The position numbers were made by a program, and so were the translations under genes. 64,000 bases of DNA. Source: Hirsutella rhossiliensis. Taxonomy: Eukaryota > Ascomycota > Sordariomycetes > Hypocreales > Ophiocordycipitaceae. The notes under the pieces are model-generated. The model made no database searches and was not told where the DNA came from. It worked only from the letters and a program-made list of their open reading frames with translations. Location of the stretch: NCBI RefSeq assembly GCF_020360975.1, contig NW_025408670.1:124001-188000 (forward strand), given 5' to 3'. Below, piece after piece: positions 12,277 through 24,600 of the stretch (its first letter is position 1; every line of letters begins with the position of its first letter).

Positions 12277-13620
12277 GGGAGACCTACTATAGCGAAAGTA
12301 AACGCGCTTATAAGATAAATTTTAATATATTTTTAACTTACTAGATTAAATATATATAACCTTAAGAGAAAAACTTTTACCGCTAAAGATAGCGACTAAA
12401 TAAGGCTACTTACTCCTAGTAAACCTATTATAGACTACTATAAAGCGAACTTAAAGACTATTTAATTATTACTTAAGAGAGAGCTCGTTAAACCTATATA
12501 ATCTCTTTCTAGGTAAAATAAGTATAAGGTTAATTTCCTCCCTTTCCTTTAAATCCTTAGTAAGACTAAAGGGATTAAGGATATTATAAAGAAGATAAAG
12601 GGCGGTTTTATTACTAAAATACTTATCGTAAAATTTATTAGTCTTAAGGTCGGTATAAAAATTATAACCGTATATATAGTTAGCGAATCTATTAAGGTTA
12701 TAAGTAGCCCTATAGTATTTAAGGAAGTACTACTATTTATAAATAGGCGCCTTAGTTAAATCCTAAACGTAGTTAGCGTAAGAACCGTTAGTAGTACTTA
12801 AAAGAGAGATATACTTATAAAAAGGAAATATAATATACTTATAAGTAAAGGTTATAGTTATCTAATAAGTTTAAATATACCTTTAATAAAGGTAAGGATT
12901 ATAAGTTCTATATAAAGTAATTAAGACTACTTAAGAGTATTTTTACCGCCTTAAACTAAGCTAAGAAAAGAAGTATCTATATAAATAAGTAATTTCTATA
13001 AGGATATAGGTTACTAGCTAACGTCTATAATAAAGGGTATAAAAGACGATTTAATTATACTAACCTAGCGTGCTTTTAAGAAAGTAAGAGAAAGGAGAGT
13101 GACCGCGCGCTTTAATCCTAATAATATTAAGAGCTTTTAATAAAACCTATAACTAAAAGGCAATTTCTATATAAATTAAAAACCCTTAGTAACTAATATT
13201 ATTTCTATTATAGACCTAGGTCTTAAAGTAACTATAGATCTATAAAAGAAGATAGTTTAAATAAGCTAAGCGAGATTAGATAAGTTAGATAGTCGTTACT
13301 TAAAAGTACTTTATATAAAGAGGAAAGACCTTAGTATAATAATTCTAAGTAAGAAGAGTAGTAATAATAAGGGAAGGTCTTAAAAGAGTAGTTAAAGAAA
13401 GGTTAACGATATCTAGTAGCTCTTTAGTTTTAAGTTTAGTAGTCTTATAAGATATAATAAGGAAGAAGAGGTAGTCGTAAAAGGAGAAGATAAGAGGTAG
13501 CGGTCTAGAAAAATAAAAAAGATAGAGGAGAGAAGAAGAAAAAGAGGAATAAAAAGAGTAAAGAGGAAAAGAAAAGGGCGGAGATTAAATAGCTTACTAA
13601 TCGATAACTAGTAAAAGAAG
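12277..13620 (+). pseudogene. Unidentified accessory coding region 1 of G2 copy 1
   Basis: I do not recognise this product. From 12277 one plus-strand frame can be followed for about 290 codons, broken only by TAA/TAG at Gln positions. It then continues into a strongly basic tail: an Arg/Lys-rich stretch near 13,480-13,580 with runs like Arg-Arg-Arg-Lys-Arg and Arg-Lys-Arg-Lys-Gly-Arg, which looks like a nucleic-acid-binding or nuclear-localisation tail. It lies after integrase and is preceded by TATA-like sequences at 12,243 and 12,268, which have little weight in such AT-rich DNA. Copy 2 has the same region at 28486-29830. It could be a second structural protein, an env-position protein or a captured gene. 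Confidence 0.5.
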
Positions 13621-13689
13621 CTATTTATATATAACCCTTAAATACGCTTAAGACCTTACCGCTATAGAGGCCGGCTAAAGTAACTAATA

Positions 13690-13940
13690 ACCGCGCGCTT
13701 TAATAACTATTTATTCCTTTTACTATACCCTCCTTCTTCCTTCCTTCTTCTTCCTTCTATATATATATATATATATATACTCTATATACTTCCCTACTTA
13801 TAAAGATCCCCTTTACTAATATAACTCTTATATATATATATAATACTTAGCCTCTTAGCGTTATAACTTAGAACTACTTACCTTAACTATTTAATCTTAT
13901 CTTCTCCCTCTCTTTCGCTTACTCTACCCTTTCCTAAGAT
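13690..13940. other. Spacer between the two G2 accessory regions
   Basis: A pyrimidine-rich stretch (ccttcttcc repeats, 13,729-13,759) is followed by a TA microsatellite (about 13,760-13,781) and a second TA run near 13,832. It is conserved in position in copy 2 (29,930-30,146). Pyrimidine-rich and TATA-like leader sequence would fit a promoter or 5' leader for the following region, but this is inference only. Confidence 0.4.
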
Positions 13941-16477
13941 ATAGCGGCGAACCTAAATAGTATCCTAGGCCTAGTTATAGACCTACTTAAGAATGCCGCT
14001 ATCTTCTTTAACGTATTACTATTTAAGAGTAGGAGCTTTATTTTACTTACTTATTATAGCGAAGTTAAAGTAAAAGGTAGTAAAGGGCGCTTCTATACTA
14101 AAGATAAGGAAAAGTTTATAGACTAAGACCGACGAGATATTTATAAGTAAAAGTAACCTCCCTAGTATATTTATAGAGATTATTAGCACTTAATACTAAT
14201 AGGCCTTATTAAGCGGCGGGATATTACCCTTAAAGACGCTCGGATAATATATAAGGGCGTTAAAAAGATAAATAGATTTGCTAGAAATAAGGCCTACTAA
14301 GAAGAGTATATCGTCGACGTATATAACTTTCTCTATAAAGCTATCGATAAATAATAAGCTACGAGCTTTAGCCTTAGCGTAATAATTAAAATCTTAATAA
14401 AAGGTATTAAGAACGCGGTATACCCTTTACCTTACCTACTATTAGTTTATACTAACTACTAAAGGGAACTTATCGAAGATATAAAAGATAGATATAAGAA
14501 GTACTATAAATACTTAAATAATAAGGAGTATTTAATTAAGTTTACTACTCCTACCTTTAACCTTAGTCGCTTTATATATAAATAAAGGTATATAACTAGA
14601 GTTATTAACTTTTCGGTAGGTATAAATAAAGGGGGACTTTATTAAGGAGCGTTCCTCTAAGACTATAGAGAAGGAAACCTAGTCGTTTTTAATACTTAGA
14701 AAGAGGGACGATATACTAGACTCTATACGTTCTTATAAGTATAGTAGTAGTTTCTTTATATCCTCTAAGTTCCTTATAACTTTACCTATACGCTAGTCCT
14801 TTATACCGCTTAATAAAAGGGTAAGAATATAGCTACTTAGCCTTAATAATACTTCAATACTAGGTTAAAGGTATAGTTAAGCTATACCTTCAGATAATTA
14901 AATAGCGATACCTAAAAGTTAAAGTAATTTTAAAGTAAAGGTATAAGGTAACGTAAGAAGCTTTATAGATAGATAAGATCTTATACTAAGACTAGTATTT
15001 CTTTAAGCTAGATAAGAGGATAAGTATAAAAGGCTATATTAATAGGCTAATATATAGAATCTAAGCTATCGCGGCGAACGAGCTTAATTATATATAAGCG
15101 ATATTATAAGGCGGTAGAGTTTCTTAGTAGTTTAATAGTAGGGTTAAACGACTATAAAGGATATTATCTAATTAAGGTTTAATAACCTTTAGTAGAGTCT
15201 TTCTTATAAGGATTCCTAGGAGCGAGCGGATTTACTAATATAACTATATTATCTTAGGAGACTAGGAAGAATAAGACCTCTAAGAAGTCCTAAAGGTAGT
15301 TAACCTCTTAGATAGACCTATTAGATAGAGACTACTACTTTAAAGAGATATAGAACTAGCTTATATAGTAAGGAAAGCGAGAAAGGAGCTATTTACGTTA
15401 GCTGCCCTTATAGAGCAACTTAACCTAATCGCTTAAGCTATACGCGGTTTCTTTATAAAACTCCTCCTTAAAAAGACCCCTAACTATCTAATTACGCTAA
15501 TAAGAATCGAGAATAGACCTAGTCCTTTATTACCTTAAGCGTTAACTAAATTAAGCTCTTTATTTAAACTAAGTAGCCTTTCCTTAAGTAACCTTAAGAT
15601 AGGATCCCTACCCTAGAGCCTATAAAGGAGAGAGCTAAGCGCCCTTACTAGTCCCTTTATTTATATAGAAATAACGCTTTTATTCTCCCCCTTTAATATA
15701 TAGCTAATTAAGCTTACTCCTCGCTTACTACTAATAACTCCTTTAAACGTATAAAGGAGCAAAAGACTTATAACCGTACCCCCGCTAATAACCTAATAAG
15801 GAGCTAGTAGGGAAGAAAAGTAAATAGCCCGACTACTAACTCGCCCTAGGACTCTAAAATTACTAGGCGCTTAGTTAATTACCCTAAGGCTAAAGACTTT
15901 AGTAACGCTTATAGTATACCCTATTACTCCTTAAAAGCGAAGTATAGTAATAGCCTCTTTAGCTATAGTCCTTATAAGGTTTATACTAGGTTTTAAACCC
16001 TCTTAGGTTAAAGGAGTTAAAAACCTAGGAATATATTAAAACTACCGCTAGGATATTAACGACTATAATTCTATATATTTATATAGGACTATTAGTAACG
16101 CGATAATAATTAGCCTATAAGACTCTATAGCTTATTTAATCTAGCTATACCTAAAGCTATAGACTACTAAAGATACTAACTACTTTATTTCCCTAATACC
16201 CCTAGGAATAATAAGCGCGAATACTTAAGAGCGTATATAGGGGGTAGTAGATAATTATCTAAAAAAGGAAGTACGCGAGTAAAAATAAGAAAGAGCCAAA
16301 CGAGTAGCTTATAGGTAAAGGGAGGAATAAAGAATATAAAGGGAAAGGATTATAGTAAAGGAGAAAAGTTCTATCGATAGTTTATTTACTTACTTATATA
16401 CTTAAGAAGAAAACCTTACCCGTTATTATCGCGCTCTTTCTATTAATATCTTAGGTCGGAAAGTCGCTAGGAAGGAG
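13941..16477 (+). pseudogene. Unidentified accessory coding region 2 of G2 copy 1 (~840 codons)
   Basis: I do not recognise this product. A likely start is ATA at 13941 (an ATG changed by TG-to-TA), followed by Ala-Ala-Asn-Leu-Asn-Ser. The frame runs to about 14,740; a second frame, offset by -1, then carries on to the 3' LTR. Both copies show exactly this offset (1,064 bases from start to the same downstream codon), so it predates RIP and could reflect an intron, a programmed shift or an old indel. The N-terminal part looks globular; the part after ~15,470 is rich in Pro, Ser, Thr and Arg, and the last ~100 codons are Lys/Arg/Glu-rich. It ends just before a purine tract. Copy 2 counterpart: 30147-32688. 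Confidence 0.55.
16469..16477 (+). other. Polypurine tract of G2 copy 1
   Basis: Aggaaggag lies directly against the first base of the 3' LTR; copy 2 has a similar purine run at 32680-32688. This is the usual primer site for plus-strand DNA synthesis and supports the LTR start at TTTAATAAG rather than further in, after the G run. Confidence 0.65.
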
Positions 16478-16857
16478 TTTAATAAGTAAGATCGTACCCC
16501 TATAGATATTAGCCTATTAAGGGGGGGGATAAGACCCCTAGCACTCCCCTTCTAACTTACTTCTAAGTATACTTAAAGGCGTTATAAAGACCTCGATTAT
16601 TTAATTAAGTATCTTCCTTAATTATAGTTAATTTAAATTTTTATTTTTCCTATTTAAAGTAAAGGCCGCTAGTTACGCGACTTTAGTAAAGATAAATAGG
16701 CATAGAGTAAAGAAATCTCTAAGACTTATATCTATAACCTAAGGCCCTTAGAGCTATATATAGGACTAATAATTAGATAATTACGTAGTTAATTGCTCTA
16801 CTAATCCTTAGCTATATACTACGCGTGCTTTAGGTATATACTCTCGTCCCTATTAAA
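16478..16857 (+). repeat. 3' LTR of G2 copy 1 (380 bp)
   Basis: Same length and termini as the 5' LTR (TTTAATAAG ... CCTATTAAA) with scattered C/T and G/A differences. It is followed by the target duplication GTAC (16858-16861) and then by the resumed pol sequence of copy 2. Confidence 0.88.
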
Positions 16858-19152
16858 GTACCTCGAAGTTTAATAAGTATTAAAGGAAGTTAGGTTTATA
16901 ACTAATATAATTAGTATAACGCGACTAGCTTAAAGACTATTTAATTAGTAAACTCTAAAAGTAATAAGACTAAGAAAAGATAAATTTATTATATAGGAAG
17001 TAGTACTCTTAATAAGATACTAAGAGATAACTTTAAAGGACCTTATAGCGATTCCTAAAATATATATAAATATAGTCCTTATACCCTTTTACTCGCTTAA
17101 GTATATATAAGACCTACCTTATATTTAAGTATAACTTAGTAGTTAGAAAGCTAAAATTCTAAGCGCTTTAATCGATACTAAGTTTAAAGGAAACCTTATT
17201 ACTAAAAGATATATAAATATATATAGGCTTAAAATCCTACTAATAAAAGTACTAATAATAGTATATACTAGGTCCCTTATAAATATAGTTAAGGAGGTAG
17301 AAACTAATCTCTATCTAAGTATAGCCTAGATATTAATCCGTCTTTATATTATATTAAATAGAGTCTTAGTCCCTTTTATCTTAAGTATACTATTTATTAG
17401 AGCTATATATATATTATTTAATTATTTTCTAAGGAATAGCGATATATAGGTTAAATATTAAATCGGTACTATCTAGGTAGTAACCTTAGCGGTAAGAGCT
17501 ATTAAATAAAAGCTTTTAAATAAGGTTAATATAGTAAATTCCTTTTAAACTATAACCTTAATAGTTAATAAAGATATATATAAAAGACTAAAGCCTAAGG
17601 AGACTATATAGGAAATAGCTACCTAGCTCTTAAGAAAGGTTTTTTAGGCTTTAGTAATAAAAGTTAAAGAAGATAACCTAGGAGCTACTTAATAATTATA
17701 GAGAAACCCCCTTATAGATACCTTAATAGCCGAGATTCTCTTACTAGGAGGTAAGATCCTTAGTTATAAAGGGGGCGCTAATAAAGGCTTTAACCTAGCC
17801 TATACTAGCGTAAATAAGCCCTTAATAGTACTAGTATAATAGTAATTAATTATAGATATAGGAGATAAGGCGATTCTAGCTATTAAATCTAAAATAGTAA
17901 AAGAGATTATTAAAGTTATAGTTATAAAGGCTATAGGAGAATTTAAGAAAAATATTATTAGAGCTAGAAAAATATTTAGAAAGATCTAGAAGGTTAAAGT
18001 TAAGATAGGGAGGAAACGACCTATTAGATTATATAATCTAAGAGTTAATACTCTCTTTAAAAGAAAAGTAAATAAGATTAACCCTATTAATAATACTTTA
18101 TTAAATAGCTTAACGATAAAAGGGTACCCTAACTAAAAAAAGACTAAATAAAATACCGTTAAAGATAAGATATAGCCTAGACCTTACTTAGAATACTTAA
18201 TAGGATAATTCTTAAGTATATAGAAATAAAAGCGGCTAATATAAGAGAGACTTAAAGTAATTTATAAATAATTTAAGGGCTTTCTTATAGAAGTAAAAAT
18301 CCGGATCTTTAATAGTATTTTATTTAATAAGGAAGTAGCGTTATCCTAGGACTTTATAGAAAGAGGTAAAGTCGACTTAGCTATAGCCCCTTTATAGGTT
18401 ATTAGGATAATAAAATATAAGGCGTAGTAAGTAGCCTTAATCCTAATCTTAAAAGCGATAGAGTAGAAAGTTATCGATATCCTTAAAATTAAACTAGAAA
18501 TAAGAGTCCTTAAAGAAAGGCACGGGCCCTATAGGAACCCCTTTTTCGTTATAGTAAAGAAAGATAGAGGGCTATACTTAATTAATTCCGCTATATATAT
18601 AAATACCGTTATAATAAGAGATATAAACCTATAGCTAAATATAAATAAGTTTAGCGACTACTTCTTAATATATAAGATCCTTTCTTTCTTAGACCTTTTT
18701 TTAGGCTATAGTTAAATCCCTTTTAATATTAAAAGCTATAACTTAGTAATATTTATAATACTTATTAGCCTTTTATATATATATATACTCCCTTAAAGGG
18801 CTATAAACTTAGTTAGCTAATTTATAAGAATAATATAAAGAATCTAATAAGACCTTATACTAAATATTTATAGGAATTTTCTTAATAATATAGGTATTAA
18901 AGGGATTAATTTAATATATAATAATAAAGAGGTAGTACTAAGAGTAAGGAGATCTATCTTCGAATACCTTATTAACCTTAATAAAGTCTTAGTTAATATC
19001 GAACTCTTTAGTTATATAATTATAAGAGCTAAATCGAAATTCTATTAGTAAGTGACTAAAATTATTAGTTATATTTATAGAATAAATATAAGGTGCTTTA
19101 TAAAAGCTAAAGTTATTAAGATTAAGGAATAGATAAGATATCTTAATATAAT

Positions 19153-19720
19153 TATAAGGAACGGTGTTCCTATTATAAATAAAGCAGCTATAATATACTC
19201 TCTTAATTATATAAGCTAATAAGTAGTATATTAATTATAGATAAAATCTTATCTTATAGAGTAAGAATCGCTCGTTATTTTTCACGTTATTATATATTAA
19301 ACGGGTTGCCGGTTATCGTATAATCGGGAATCGAAGGAATAGAGCTAGCTTAGAATACTAGCTAAGACCTCTTAAGAATTCCGGCACGACTAACCTCCTT
19401 TAAACACGAATATTAGTAGAACTAAGATACTTCTAGATTTACTTAAGGTATCACGGAATTCCTTAGTCTTAGGGCTATACGGCAGCCTAAATCTAGTCCC
19501 GAAAGGTTCTTCCGTTTAGCTATAATTATCTATATAAGACAGTATATCCGCTAGTAGATAGATAGAGAATTATTAACTTTAACACCTCTTCTATATACTA
19601 ATATACTACTAATAAATTCCGTTGAAAATCCTACCTTATACTCCTTCTTCCCCTCTATTATATAGTCTTACGTAATTCCTTAATTTCCTAAAATTCCGCT
19701 TTTGCTTATATACCTTAAAA
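19153..19720. repeat. Solo LTR, otherwise unseen family S1 (568 bp)
   Basis: This block interrupts G2 copy 2 and is absent from the same place in copy 1 (near 9,611). A 5-bp duplication ATAAT flanks it (19148-19152 and 19721-19725). It starts TATAAGGAAC and ends ACCTTAAAA, an imperfect inverted repeat. It is clearly less RIPed than its surroundings, with many intact TG/CA (for example near 19,170, 19,280 and 19,380-19,400). It is probably a solo LTR of a young or low-copy family; no internal sequence of that family is in the window, so family and strand are unknown. Confidence 0.7.
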
Positions 19721-19891
19721 ATAATATATATTAAAGCTTTCCTTAGTATCGTAGGATACTATTAAATCTAGATTAAATAGTTCGCTATCTTAGTAAAACC
19801 CCTTATAGACCTATTAAAGAAAGAAGTCTATTAAGAGTAAGGAAATAAATAAGGAAAAGTAATAGCTACCCTTAAGGAAGCTATTACTAAT

Positions 19892-20068
19892 TATTATAGA
19901 GTAAGTAAAGGTATAGGCTTAAGTACGGTCTATTAAAAGACGGTTAATAATCTATAAAGGGGAAAAAGAAAAAAAGTATAAGCTTAGCCTATATAGGTAT
20001 AGAGGCCGCTTATATATAGACTTAGCCTAGACCTTAGTCTAGGCCTATATAGGGTAAAAGCCCTTATA
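19892..20068 (-). repeat. Solo LTR related to gypsy family G1 (177 bp)
   Basis: It is bounded by a perfect 5-bp duplication CTAAT (19887-19891 and 20069-20073), absent from copy 1 of G2. It begins TATTATAGAGTAAG like the G1 LTRs and ends CTTATA like them, with a similar length (177 against 186 bp), but its middle differs. It holds a hairpin (gcctagac, loop ctta, gtctaggc; 20,031-20,050). It is best read as a solo LTR of a G1 subfamily, in the same orientation as the G1 copies. Confidence 0.75.
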
Positions 20069-21150
20069 CTAATCTAGACTTTTTAGTATCCCTTAACGTT
20101 AGCCTAGGAAGAGGAGATATTATTTTAATATATAATACTAGTCTACTTAGCTAAGGAGTAGTCTTAATATAAATCGTCGATAGAAAGAAGCGCCCTATAA
20201 GGTTCGAAAGTAAAACGTAGTTACTAATAAAAACTAAATATAATATAATAAAGAGGGAGTATAAGGCTATATTAAGTACGCTTAAGAGACTAAGAATATA
20301 CTTATATAGCGTATATTTTATATTAGAGACTAACGTATAAGTCTTAGTCGATTAACTAAAAGGTACCCTTAAAAACGTCCTTAGAGCTATAATAACTTAC
20401 TAAATAAGCTATATTTTCCTCTTTAACTTTCTTATATAATATATTAAAGGTAAGAAGAATAGTATAGCTAACGGACTCTTAAGAAAGCCTAAAGGACCTT
20501 TTAATTTATTAAATAGGGAAATAAAAAGTAATATTAAAGAGTTTATAGACTTTTACTTAAATATAGTATAAGGGACTAAGCTATAAGGGGACTATTTAAA
20601 GGAATTAAGGATAATTACGAACTTCCTTTAAACGTTAAAATAGCTAGAGGGCCTTTTTAAATAAGATTATAAGAAGCTATACTTAAAGAGTTTAAATTTC
20701 TACGTTAAAGATTAAAAGCTTTAGTAACTCCCTAAGAAAGAAGAAAAGGGACCTATACTAGTTATAAACGACCTAATAGAATAAAAAAGGATTATTATAA
20801 AGTACTATATATAAATAAGATATAAAGGATAATAAGTTATATATACGTTTATAAAGAATAGGGATTAATAAGCTAGCCTTTAAAACGATATTTATAGTAT
20901 AATCTTTTCTTATAAAGAATACTAATACTTTACGACTAAGAGACCCTAGGAAGTTATAACTATAACTATGCCTAGCTACCCTATAAGTAAAATTTACTTT
21001 AATAGCTAGTATATACTATTTAATTATAGGTATTTATACCTTATAAAAGTATAAGACGACCTTATTAAATAAGTAAAAGTAACCTTAGATAACGAAATTA
21101 CTATAAGAGCTATAACTAAATTTATATTCTTTATTATATATAGGTATAGT

Positions 21151-21625
21151 TATCGCGAAGCGTAGCTTAATTTCGTAGTTCTTAGAGATATCCCTTAGTA
21201 TAAGGGACCTAGGAAGCTAAAAAACAGGTTTTAAGGAAGGAGCTAAAAGGAGGTATAGAAAGGAGGGTAAGGGTAAGAGGGGAAGTAGAAGTAGTAATAG
21301 CTTCCTATAAAGGTAGCGAGAGATAAGACGGATATACTAGTAACGGCTAGAAAGGAGGGGAAAACTAGTAAAAAGCTCGGTAGTCGAAAGGATATTAGTA
21401 GCTTCTTTAAGTAGGATCTTCTTTATTAATTAAGATATTAAACGGGTATAAAGAAGGGCGTTAGATAAAAGAAAGAAGGAGAATTAAGGTAATATAACGA
21501 TTAGTCCCCTACCTTAATTACTACCCCTATAAGAATTAAATTTCTCTGCCCTACCTATCTAACCCCTTACTTTTAATTTTACCTTTATATATTTTTATAT
21601 ACTTCTCGTATCTCTCTTTATAAGA
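21151..21625 (+). repeat. 5' LTR of C3a (475 bp)
   Basis: It starts TATCGCGAAG and ends CTTTATAAGA, as in the other C3 LTRs. It inserts after 'ggtatagt' of G2 copy 2, whose intact counterpart is near 10,857-10,864. Confidence 0.9.
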
Positions 21626-21640
21626 GTTATAAGCCCGGGA
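21626..21640 (+). promoter_or_regulatory. Primer-binding site of C3a (half-tRNA iMet type)
   Basis: Gttataagcccggga follows the LTR directly. With one RIP change undone at the TA in the middle, the core matches the complement of the anticodon stem-loop of initiator tRNA-Met (anticodon CAT), the internal-fragment primer known for Drosophila copia. The same core occurs in C1 (46461) and C2 (40149-40163, minus). Confidence 0.65.
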
Positions 21641-24600
21641 GGAATAGTATTCCTATACCTTCTAGCTACTATAAAAGGCACCTTTCTTCTATCCCTTTTA
21701 GCTTCCTTTTACCCCTCTTACTAAAAAAGCCGATTTTTAACCGACTTTTTTACCCTTCCCCGTAATAATATCGAAAAACGATTCTACCGCCCCTATAGTC
21801 TATAGGACGATTCTTATAGAGCCTTAAGATTAGGATAAGTAGGTAAAGGAGCTACGGGCTTATATAGATAGAACTATCTATAATTTAGTCTTCTCTAATA
21901 AGTAGGACCTTCTTAAGCCCCCTCTTTATCCTAGGGCAACGGAATTTATAAAGGGAGCTTCCCTCTTTTCCGAGCTAACCTCTATATAATAGAGAGCTTT
22001 TCTACTACCTTAGGTAACTACGAGAGTTACTAGACTCCTAGGCAGTAGCTTTTAAAGCTCGAGACCTTAATAGCTCCCTTAAGGGGCTATATAACTAACC
22101 GTATTAAGAAGACCTATACGGCCTACCTAGGAGCCTTTTCTACTAGGAACCTACTAGCTTCTTCGTAGCTAGCTAAGTAGGAAGAAATCCTTAAGGAAGC
22201 TAACTAATACTTCCTTATAAAAGCTCTTTCCGGCTAGTAGCTATAGGATATATCTCTACTAATAAAGCCTATTAGTAACGGTTACTCGACTATCTTTCGA
22301 GAGGCTAGCCGGGAACTAAATAAAGAGGCTACTAAAGTATAATAGTAAGCAGTCTTATTCCTTTATAGCTAGCACTCGACCTAGACGGCTTAACCTACTG
22401 CCCCTATAGCTGCTATAGCCCTTACTACTACGGCTCCCGCTACTACTACTACGGCTGTTGCCCCTCTAGCTCCTCCTCCCTTAAGAGTATTAACACCGTC
22501 TTTAACGGCTGCCTTAGTCCCTGCCCCGGCTCCGCCTTTTACTCCGGGCCCGGTCCTATTAGTTAGACCGGCCCGACTAGTCCCTTAATAGACCTTTTAG
22601 TCCGTTAGTCGAAAAATTAAGGAACTAGTCGAAATTAAACCTCTTCGTTAAAATTAGCAATAAGGGGTAAAAAGGGGAGGGTTTTAAGTAGACCTTCCGG
22701 ATCGGGATAAGGATTCCTCGAAGAAATAAAAGACTAAACGAAATAGCTACCTAGCCTATAAATCCCTAGGTTATCGGTTATTATAATACTAATAGGTCTT
22801 CTAGGAAAACCGACCTAAAGGATTTAACCCTTTAAAGAGGCTATAAGAAACGATATAATAGTCTCTTAAGGAGGACCCCTCGTTATAAAAGAAGATAGAT
22901 AAGATTTAGGTTGCTAAGAAATAGTAACTAATAATGCCGCTGCCCTTATTCGAGCTATAAATTTAAGGAAAAGTCGTTAGTATAGTAAATCTAGCCTTTA
23001 TCTTCCCTATAGATTAATAAGGCTAAGACGACCGTTAGAGCCCTTTAATTATCCCCTACGAAAATTAGCTATCCTTAACTCCGGTACTTCCCTCGATATC
23101 TATAATATACTCTTATAATTCCGGTCCTTTAAGAAGGCATAGAGGGAATACCTTATTACTAAGGAATTAACTATATAGATAGAGGGGTATAGAAGGGTGA
23201 ATTTTACGATAAAATTACCTAACGGGACTATATAAATTGTTTAACGAAAAAGGGTAGCTTTTTACCCTTAATTTTTAACGAGCCTAATTTCCTTCCGCCT
23301 TCTTTAAGAGGAAGGAATCTTCTAGGAAACGACGTCTAAGCCTATAAGGCTAGTCTAGAAGAATTAGACGATTAGGCTTATTAAGGAAAACTTCGGTTAA
23401 TTTATTCTTAAATTCCGACCTATCCTTAGAAAGGAACCTCTTAAGAAGTTAGCTTTCCTTACTAAGAGGAATAGGTCTATTATAAAGGACCCTCTTTTAG
23501 TAGTTTAAGGAGACGGCATTCTTTAGTATATATAACTTAGTTACCCGGGCCCCCTAGCTTTATATAAGCTAGGCTAATAATAGGGCGTATAAATAAGGGG
23601 CCTAAAGACCGTTAAATATAAATACTACGGCTAAGGAAAGACTAAAAGACGAATTTCTAGACGAACCCTTTTATAGCTAGACTAGCTATATAAGGAAATT
23701 TAGGTTAACTAGACCGACGTCTTTAGGGATTAGGAAAGCTTTATTAAGGTAATGTTTTTTATAGACGCTTTTTTAAGGATAGTTTTCCCTTATTTCTTAC
23801 GGACTTACCTAAGTAAGTATAACTAGTCTACCCTCTAAGACTTCGTTAACTAGATAAAATCCTACTTTAGCTATAAGGTAAAAAAGATATAGTCTAATAA
23901 AGAGCTATTTATAAAGGATATCTTAAATTAGCTTTAAAAAAGGGGCATTTTACTCCTCTTATTAGCACTAAATACCTAGGCCTAGAACGGAGGGGTAGAA
24001 AGATTAAGGGGTACTATAATAGAAAGGGCCTATACGATAAGACTTATTATAAGGCTTCTATACGACCTTTAAAGGGAAGTCGTTAAGACCGCCTATTACC
24101 TTCGAAACCGGACCCTTAGAGGGACTACCTAAGGAATAGACTAGAAATCCCCCCTTAAGCTCTTTATAAAGAAGAGGGCCTTACTAGCCTACCTTTATAC
24201 CTATAGCTATAAGGTATACGTAATAACTACCGATATATAGCTAAAAAGGAAGAAGAAAAAAAGCTTAATCTAAGAGCCTTTATTAGTTACCTCGTTAGTT
24301 ATAATTCTACGAATATCTTCTAGATCTAGATTCCTCTTCTATAAAAGGTTATTTTAACTAAGGATATAATTTTCGACGAATCTAGCTTCTTTAACGGAAA
24401 GAGGGATTAATAGCCCCTCTTACTCTCTTAACGTTAGCTAATTTAAAAGATTTAAATCCCCCCTTCTTAATAGTCTTAAGAAGAGGTCCTAAATAAGGAA
24501 ATAAAAAAAGAAACCGACGTTAAAGTAGTAGAGGATAACGCCGACTTCGAAGAAGAGGAAGCTACTAGATTAGATAATCTAGACAAAGAAGGAGACTATA

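Larger units (their letters stand above)
4287..16857 (+). mobile_element. Complete gypsy-type element G2, copy 1 (12,571 bp)
   Basis: Two direct repeats of exactly 380 bp (4287-4666 and 16478-16857) bound the element. It is flanked by a 4-bp target duplication GTAC (4283-4286, 16858-16861), and G2 copy 2 continues on both sides. Internal order is gag-like region, protease, reverse transcriptase, RNase H, integrase, then two unidentified coding-like regions, a purine tract and the 3' LTR. The protease-RT-RNase H-integrase order is that of Ty3/gypsy. At 12.6 kb it is far longer than ordinary fungal gypsy elements (about 6-8 kb); the excess is the ~4.2 kb after integrase. It is thoroughly RIPed with no intact frame. 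Confidence 0.88.
16862..21150 (+). pseudogene. G2 copy 2, pol part (PR-RT-RH-start of IN)
   Basis: Collinear with about 7330-10864 of copy 1 once two solo LTRs (19153-19720, 19892-20068) are removed. The protease core at about 17163-17195 keeps the catalytic Asp (Ala-Leu-Ile-Asp-Thr) that copy 1 has lost. The RT box near 18,885 reads Phe-Leu-Asn-Asn, so both Asp are lost. RNase H follows at about 20,080-20,330 and the N-terminal half of integrase at about 20,800-21,150. The first solo LTR sits within the RT-RNase H connection. The piece stops at the C3a insertion; the reading resumes at 27340 after a loss of ~266 bp. Confidence 0.78.

Noticed and set aside
12243..12280. TATA boxes as promoter of accessory region 1
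   Set aside because: RIP creates TATA-like strings everywhere in this window, so they carry no weight alone.
13941..16477. Accessory region 2 as a Starship-type tyrosine recombinase (DUF3435)
   Set aside because: I see none of the expected catalytic arrangement, and it lies inside an LTR element between integrase and LTR.
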